Assembly (NCBI GenBank): GCA_029560455.1
Contig: JAKQKW010000237.1
Location: 1-10,792 of the forward strand
Direction of reading: 5' to 3'
DNA from: Candidatus Rifleibacteriota bacterium
Lineage (GTDB): Bacteria; Riflebacteria; Ozemobacteria; Ozemobacterales; Ozemobacteraceae
DNA length: 10,792 nucleotides
Shown here: positions 7,453 through 10,792 of the stretch, in pieces
Layout of the letters: each line of letters begins with the position of its first letter
Numbering within the stretch: position 1 is the stretch's first letter
Notes under the pieces: model-generated
What the model saw: the letters and a program-made list of their open reading frames with translations, nothing else
Database searches by the model: none
Told to the model about the DNA's origin: nothing
Program-made: the position numbers and the translations under genes

Positions 7453-7935
7453 TCATCCACGCTGCATTTTTGCCGGAAACTCGAACACTGCCTGGGCTTC
7501 CTTAACCAATTTCAACGGGAATTCACGGAGCCCTTTTTCGGAACGAACAACGATCTTTTCGGGTGAAAATTCTGTCAGTCGTGCCCTGAAAACCTCTTTC
7601 TGACCCTTTTCCTCGTCGTAGAGCGTCCATTTAACGAGTTTTCCCACATGCCGCTCGTAATCGACAAGGCGCTTGAACACTCGTTCGACCCCCGGCGACG
7701 AAACCTCGAGGGTAAAGGCCCGATGAATCAGGTCTGTCTCGTCGAGGTAATCACTCAGTGCCCGCGAAACCTTCTCGCAGTCTTCGACCGTAACCCCGTC
7801 GGGTGTGTCGATCATGACTTCGAGCACCATGCGCCGGTTGACCTGCTTGAAAGTCACGTCATAGACCTCATAGGAAAAAGACGATTCGACGAAACGCCGA
7901 ACTTCAGTTGTAATGTGTTCAACTGACTCAGTCAT
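7453..7935 (-). CDS. rimP: Ribosome maturation factor RimP
   Basis: RimP assists 30S subunit assembly by binding S12 and the 16S rRNA pseudoknot region. From the ATG at 7935 the protein is 160 residues, a normal length. It shows the family's VTVEDCEKVSRALSDYLDE segment (about 48-66) and the hallmark LEVSSPGVERVF (about 76-87), followed by the C-terminal SH3-like domain. I chose this ATG because the family alignment begins near MTESVEHI and AGGAG (7946-7950) lies 10 nt upstream. A longer frame from GTG at 7974 would run through that ribosome-binding site and adds residues unlike the family. It is the first gene of the operon, directly behind the promoter at 8035-8063. A 15-codon frame overlaps its start as ATGA. 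Confidence 0.95.
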   Translation of the reverse strand: MTESVEHITTEVRRFVESSFSYEVYDVTFKQVNRRMVLEVMIDTPDGVTVEDCEKVSRALSDYLDETDLIHRAFTLEVSSPGVERVFKRLVDYERHVGKLVKWTLYDEEKGQKEVFRARLTEFSPEKIVVRSEKGLREFPLKLVKEAQAVFEFPAKMQRG

Positions 7936-7945
7936 GTCATTCTTT

Positions 7946-7950
7946 CTCCT
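7946..7950 (-). promoter_or_regulatory. Ribosome-binding site deciding the rimP start
   Basis: AGGAG on the minus strand, 10 nt before the ATG at 7935. It supports that start over the upstream GTG at 7974. Spacing is slightly long but usable. Confidence 0.6.
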
Positions 7951-7958
7951 GTGATATA

Positions 7959-7989
7959 GAAAAACAACAAACACCGCATCTGTTGCGGC
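7959..7989 (-). promoter_or_regulatory. Possible leader hairpin with U-rich tail before rimP (weak attenuator candidate)
   Basis: In the transcript, CCGCA (7984-7988) pairs with TGCGG (7974-7978) around a 5-nt loop, with one possible extra G-U pair at the base. A U-rich run interrupted by Gs follows (7959-7972). It lies in the predicted leader, between the promoter and the rimP ribosome-binding site. The shape resembles an intrinsic terminator, but the stem is short and the U-tract broken. It could equally be a chance hairpin. Confidence 0.25.
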
Positions 7990-8034
7990 TTTGCTGCGTT
8001 CCTTTCAATCTAAGCTTTTGAAGGTCGAGCGCAA

Positions 8035-8063
8035 ATTCTAACACGTTCAACCAATTAAATCAA
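8035..8063 (-). promoter_or_regulatory. Sigma70-type promoter for the rimP-nusA-infB operon
   Basis: Reading the minus strand, a -35 box TTGATT (8058-8063) is followed after exactly 17 nt by a -10 box TAGAAT (8035-8040). These match the consensus at 4/6 and 5/6 positions. Transcription would start near 8028, leaving a leader of about 90 nt before rimP. No other promoter this good was seen between the operon genes, so it probably drives the whole cluster. Confidence 0.65.
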
Positions 8064-8194
8064 GCACGGCAACTCCCGCAAAAAATTCCATCTTTCCGCC
8101 TGACCCGCGACGTCAGGGTAACATAAACTTTTTTCTTTCCAACAGCGTGCTACGGCATGTCAGTCGTTGCAACGCTCTGCGATCTTCGCCCCCT
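8064..8194. other. Gene-free spacer with a small hairpin and a 10-bp palindrome
   Basis: This stretch lies upstream of the operon promoter. It holds CCTGAC (8099-8104) pairing with GTCAGG (8112-8117) around a 7-nt loop, and the perfect palindrome CGTTGCAACG (8165-8174). Either could be a protein-binding site or chance. I see no ribosome-binding site with a plausible gene. The plus-strand frame open from 8157 has no credible protein content. Confidence 0.35.
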
Positions 8195-8326
8195 CATAGT
8201 TCCATCTGCTCACTCTGCTCGCGCGACCGGAACTCGGGCTCTAAGCCGCATCCTGCGGCAATCGCCCGCGTTTTGCCCTCCAGGCAAAACGTCCGGTCTT
8301 AGCGGCATCGCTTACAGGGAACTATG
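8195..8326. repeat. 132-nt nested inverted-repeat element with a multi-stem (cloverleaf-like) fold
   Basis: Five complementary pairs are arranged without crossing. The outer arms are CATAGTTCC (8195-8203) and GGAACTATG (8318-8326). Inside these, GACCGG (8225-8230) pairs with CCGGTC (8293-8298). Within that lie CGGGC (8235-8239) with GCCCG (8264-8268), enclosing the hairpin GCCGCA-TCC-TGCGGC (8245-8259). Next to it is a perfect 9-bp hairpin, CGTTTTGCC and GGCAAAACG around CTCCA (8269-8291). No T-tract follows on either strand, so it is not an ordinary terminator. The outer arms also resemble terminal inverted repeats, so a MITE-like mobile repeat or a structured RNA are both possible. It lies between two divergent promoters. 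Its presence elsewhere in the genome cannot be judged here. Confidence 0.6.
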
Positions 8327-8446
8327 GGGTGCTCGACAAGCTCGCTTATGCAATCGCCTGACCTGCCGAAAGCAGCGTCTAGAGTTAATTCAGTTTGCAT
8401 TTACCCTGTTTCGCGACCTAATTTTTCTTTCGGACCGGGGGAACTG

Positions 8447-8455
8447 TGATAGAAT
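8447..8455 (+). promoter_or_regulatory. Extended -10 promoter for the substrate-binding lipoprotein gene
   Basis: TGA (8447-8449) immediately before TAGAAT (8450-8455) makes a TGn extended -10 element. No good -35 box is found 15-18 nt upstream. Transcription would start near 8462, about 25 nt before the ATG at 8487, with a ribosome-binding site in between. Confidence 0.5.
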
Positions 8456-8473
8456 ACATCTCCTAGTTTTCCT

Positions 8474-8479
8474 GAGAGG
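8474..8479 (+). promoter_or_regulatory. Ribosome-binding site deciding the start at 8487
   Basis: GAGAGG ends 7 nt before the ATG at 8487, an ideal spacing. Together with the promoter just upstream it favours this start over the frame's earlier ATG at 8157. No comparable site precedes the internal GTG at 8604. Confidence 0.55.
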
Positions 8480-8486
8480 TTATCAG

Positions 8487-10316
8487 ATGTACCCTTTTTT
8501 ACGCATAATTAAAGGCTTTCATACCTTCATAGTATTCTTGACTAAATCTGCTCCGATTAAGATATTGCGAGGCGAGAAGACGGGATTGCTTTTTCGGAAG
8601 CTTGTGAGCGAAGCGAATCGCTGGAGAAAAAGCAACCCGGCTGATAGGCCGAAGCTTCACAATATTGATAAAAGCCCGCGATTTTCTATTTCGGTGCTGG
8701 CGCTGGTGGTTTTTCTGAGCGGTTGCTCGGATAATCAGACTCAGATCGATAAAAAAGCTGAAGAGCAGCCGGTGCGCGGTGGTATCTACCGCCGGGCCTT
8801 TGCGGACTCGTATATCGTGCTTGACCCGGCCATGATAAAAGATTCAAATTCACACGAAGTTTGTCGTCAGCTTTACGACGGTCTTGTCGAGTTCGACAAC
8901 GACGCCAGAGTCGTGCCGGCGCTCGCCAGCACCTGGAAAATCAGTGATGACAAACTTACCTACACATTTACCCTGCGCGACGATGTGTCTTTTCACAGCC
9001 AGGCGGGCGGTAAGCCAACCCGCAACGGCGGCCGCAAAGTCGCTGCCGATGATGTGGTTTTTTCGTTCAAACACCTGCTGAAACCACGTGAAGATTCGCA
9101 GGCGTCGTTTTTCTGGGTCATCAAGGGCGCGCGCGCCTTTACCGAAGGCAAAGCCGCCGAGATCGACGGTTTGCGCGCCATCGGCAGTCAGACCGTCGAA
9201 TTTGTTCTCGAAAAGCCATTTGCGCCGTTTGTTTCATTACTGGCGATGATAAATGCCGGTATTATACCGCGTGAAGACTCTGAAGCCGGCCTTGAAAAAC
9301 TGCCGGTCGGCACCGGGCCGTTTCGCTGGGTCGAAAAGGCCTCTGATACTATCATTCTTGAAGCCAACCCCGATTATTTCAGGGGTCGACCCTGGCTTGA
9401 CCGCCTCGAATTCCCGGTGATCACCGACGAAGAGGTACGTTTTGCCGAATTCATGGCCGGTCGCCTCAGCCATGTCGATGTTCCCGATTCAAAATATCGC
9501 AGCATCAGACAGGATGCAAAACTGGTTGCTAATCTGCTTGAATCGAACCTCTGGGGTATCAATTATCTTGGCATGACCATGGCGAAGCCGCCTTTCAATA
9601 ACCCGCTGGTTCGCAAGGCCTTTAATTACGCAATAGACCGCGATACTATCGTCAAGCTGGTTCTCAATGACCGCGCCGCACCGGCCAATGGTGTTCTGCC
9701 CCCCGGATTCCCCGGGCATGACGAAGCGCTTGCCGGTTACGTCTATGATCTGGCAAAGGCGCGCGCCCTGCTGGCTGAAGCCGGATACCCCGAAGGCAAG
9801 GGGTTTCCGGATATCGAACTGCAGTATAACCGCGACCCCATTCACGCGCGCACTGCAGAATTCGTGCTTGCCAATCTGCGCGATATCGGTATCAGCTGCA
9901 ATGTTAAAGAAGTCGATTTTGGCGACCATCTCAGCAGTATCGAAAATGGCGCGGCGCCGTTTTTCCGCATGGGCTGGACCGTCGATTACCCTGACCCCGA
10001 CAGCTTTCTCTATACGCTTTTCCATTCATCGAACATCGGTGTCGGTTATAATTTTTCAGGCTTCAAGAATGCCGAGGTTGATGCGCTTCTTGATAAAGCA
10101 AGATTTGAAACCGAGATGAGCCGCCGTGTCGAGCTGTACCGCCAGGCAGAAAAGCTGATCGTCGAAGAGGCGCCCTGGGTATTCATGTATTTTTACACAG
10201 TACATGTTCTTTACCAGCCTCAGGTAAAAGGCCTGACCCTGAGCGCCATGGGCGAATCACTGCTGCAGTACCGCCACATCTGGTTACAGCCGGCCAAAGC
10301 CCCCCCAGCCAACTAA
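8487..10316 (+). CDS. ABC transporter substrate-binding lipoprotein, peptide type (SBP family 5)
   Basis: Family 5 solute-binding proteins capture oligopeptides, dipeptides or similar ligands for an ABC importer. From the ATG at 8487 the protein is 609 residues, with a lipoprotein signal whose core is about 68-77 (SVLALVVFL) and lipobox LSGC at 77-80. Mature protein would start at Cys80 (about 530 residues, normal size). Family hallmarks are RGGIYRRA (97-104), QLYDGLVEFD, PALASTWKISDDKLTYTFTLRDDVSFH (about 146-172), AADDVVFSFKH, LPVGTGPFRW, LVRKAFNYAIDRDTIV and VLPPGFPG. Odd point: about 60 residues precede the usual signal-peptide start, and residues 26-60 are encoded by a palindromic repeat. 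The real start is therefore uncertain. No permease or ATPase gene lies beside it, so partners must be elsewhere. It overlaps the convergent DUF368 gene by 4 nt. Ligand specificity cannot be assigned. Confidence 0.92.
   Translation: MYPFLRIIKGFHTFIVFLTKSAPIKILRGEKTGLLFRKLVSEANRWRKSNPADRPKLHNIDKSPRFSISVLALVVFLSGCSDNQTQIDKKAEEQPVRGGIYRRAFADSYIVLDPAMIKDSNSHEVCRQLYDGLVEFDNDARVVPALASTWKISDDKLTYTFTLRDDVSFHSQAGGKPTRNGGRKVAADDVVFSFKHLLKPREDSQASFFWVIKGARAFTEGKAAEIDGLRAIGSQTVEFVLEKPFAPFVSLLAMINAGIIPREDSEAGLEKLPVGTGPFRWVEKASDTIILEANPDYFRGRPWLDRLEFPVITDEEVRFAEFMAGRLSHVDVPDSKYRSIRQDAKLVANLLESNLWGINYLGMTMAKPPFNNPLVRKAFNYAIDRDTIVKLVLNDRAAPANGVLPPGFPGHDEALAGYVYDLAKARALLAEAGYPEGKGFPDIELQYNRDPIHARTAEFVLANLRDIGISCNVKEVDFGDHLSSIENGAAPFFRMGWTVDYPDPDSFLYTLFHSSNIGVGYNFSGFKNAEVDALLDKARFETEMSRRVELYRQAEKLIVEEAPWVFMYFYTVHVLYQPQVKGLTLSAMGESLLQYRHIWLQPAKAPPAN
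8562..8665. repeat. 104-nt palindromic repeat element inside the lipoprotein leader
   Basis: The outer arms are ATATTG (8562-8567) and CAATAT (8660-8665). The main stem pairs 8581-8595 with 8626-8639: 14 bp, CGGG-TTGCTTTTTC type, with a single bulged A at 8585. The inner stem is AGCGA (8607-8611) with TCGCT (8618-8622). The word at 8564-8580 recurs at 268-284. The element is open in the lipoprotein frame and encodes about 35 basic, non-hydrophobic residues. It looks like a REP- or MITE-type element that entered a gene's 5' region without breaking the frame. No convincing target-site duplication was seen. Confidence 0.65.
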
Positions 10317-10750
10317 TAAACCTTGCCCTGGGCTTTTGCTTCGGGTGCCGGCAGCTTCTTTTCGAGCCAGATGAACAGCCAGACCACCAGGCAGCCGGCG
10401 ATTACCGTGCCGAGTGTCAGCATTTCGTTGCTGCCGAAGGCGGCTGGCATGATGTTTTCGAGATCGATGCGGCGCCCGGCTGCAAAATCGAAGGTTTTGA
10501 ATGGCCAGATGGCGTAGAGGGAGCCAACCACCAGTCCGACCAGAAAGGCCATGGTACTGTCGTGAAATCTGGCGAGCAGGTAATTGAGAAAGCGTGTGAA
10601 GACCAGCAGGCCGATGCCGGCACCGACGGCGAAACAGAGCAGCGGGACTATCTGGCGTTCGTTGATGCAGATGAGAATATCAAAATATACCCCCATCAGC
10701 AGCAGCATGAAAGAACCGCTGATGCCCGGCAGAATCATCGCGATCTGCAC
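10313..10750 (-). CDS. DUF368 membrane protein (PopT-like), C-terminal half; 5' end lost at a fold-back
   Basis: DUF368 proteins are polytopic inner-membrane proteins. Members (PopT) have been reported as undecaprenyl-phosphate translocases that recycle the lipid carrier for cell-wall synthesis. The fragment contains AMILPGISGSFMLLLMGVY, matching the second, C-terminal PGxSG motif of the family. It also has three further hydrophobic segments: one near PLLCFAVGAGIGLLVF, one near MAFLVGLVVGSLYAIWP and one near LGTVIAGCLVVWLFIWL. It ends with a short basic tail. The open frame continues to an ATG at 10783, but those upstream codons come from the reverse copy of the same gene in the fold-back (10752-10792), so I end the feature at 10750. 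A full-length protein would have roughly another 130-150 residues. Its stop codon overlaps that of the lipoprotein gene (10313-10316). Family assignment is good; the lipid-transport role is from family knowledge. Confidence 0.8.
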   Translation of the reverse strand: MQIAMILPGISGSFMLLLMGVYFDILICINERQIVPLLCFAVGAGIGLLVFTRFLNYLLARFHDSTMAFLVGLVVGSLYAIWPFKTFDFAAGRRIDLENIMPAAFGSNEMLTLGTVIAGCLVVWLFIWLEKKLPAPEAKAQGKVY

Positions 10751-10792
10751 CATGATTCTGCCGGGCATCAGCGGTTCTTTCATGCTGCTGCT
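10698..10792. repeat. Perfect 41-bp inverted repeat at the window edge (probable fold-back artefact)
   Basis: The left arm 10698-10738 and right arm 10752-10792 are exact reverse complements over 41 nt, separated by a 13-nt spacer (10739-10751). The right arm runs to the last base and may continue beyond. The left arm is genuine DUF368 coding sequence, so the right arm is a reversed copy of coding DNA. This is the usual look of a chimeric read end or hairpin misassembly at a contig terminus. Confidence 0.9.

Noticed and set aside
7936..8030. Possible SRP RNA or other housekeeping RNA in the rimP leader, suggested by the AAGGAACGCAGC stretch
   Set aside because: The conserved SRP RNA core (GGTCAGG...GGAAGGAAGCAGCC type) is absent and no long helix can be drawn.
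8269..8291. Intrinsic terminator made by the perfect 9-bp hairpin
   Set aside because: No T-tract follows on either strand and no gene ends nearby. It is better explained as one arm of the nested element.
8157..8486. N-terminal extension of the lipoprotein frame to an ATG at 8157
   Set aside because: The added 110 codons run through the structured repeat at 8195-8326 and the promoter at 8447-8455. They show no protein-like pattern, and the ATG at 8487 has a better ribosome-binding site.
1..10792. CRISPR array, tRNA or rRNA genes, insertion sequence, phage or defence genes
   Set aside because: I found no regularly spaced direct repeats, no tRNA-like or rRNA-like segments, and no transposase, integrase or defence-protein motifs on either strand.

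Overview
The window looks like chromosomal DNA from a Gram-negative-type bacterium whose phylum I cannot fix. It is moderately GC-rich and carries a lipoprotein signal with a standard lipobox. Its core is one long minus-strand translation/RNA-processing operon, read from about 8028 down to 353: rimP, nusA, infB, a DUF503 (ylxP-like) gene, rbfA, a DHH/DHHA1 phosphoesterase (nrnA-like), truB and ribF. Genes are tightly packed, with 17-26 nt gaps or 4-11 nt overlaps, so one transcript with translational coupling is likely. The gene order with DUF503, rbfA and DHH between infB and truB is a common bacterial arrangement. No ylxR or L7Ae-type gene lies between nusA and infB, and no rpsO lies between truB and ribF.

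Left edge (1-352): the plus strand holds the last 78 codons of an alpha/beta-hydrolase-like gene that converges on ribF. The 113-nt gap between them contains a 17-nt repeat word and a small A/T-flanked hairpin.

Operon (353-7935): ribosome assembly (RimP, RbfA), transcription elongation/termination (NusA), initiation (IF-2), tRNA pseudouridine-55 synthesis (TruB), short-RNA or pAp turnover (DHH protein) and flavin cofactor synthesis (RibF). A good sigma70-type promoter (8035-8063) and a leader of about 90 nt precede rimP.

Divergent intergenic region (7936-8486, 551 bp): besides the operon promoter it holds a 132-nt nested inverted-repeat structure with a possible cloverleaf fold (8195-8326) and an extended -10 promoter for the plus-strand gene. 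I see no convincing protein gene here.

Right part (8487-10792): a peptide-type ABC transporter substrate-binding lipoprotein has a palindromic repeat element lying in frame between its apparent start codon and its signal peptide. It overlaps by 4 nt a convergent gene for the C-terminal half of a DUF368 (PopT-like) membrane protein. The last 95 bases form a perfect 41-bp fold-back whose right arm copies the DUF368 coding sequence in reverse. It looks like a contig-end assembly or amplification artefact, so the apparent N-terminus of that gene should not be trusted.

I found no clear new multi-gene system. The most interesting signals are the two structured repeat elements, especially the one translated into the lipoprotein leader.
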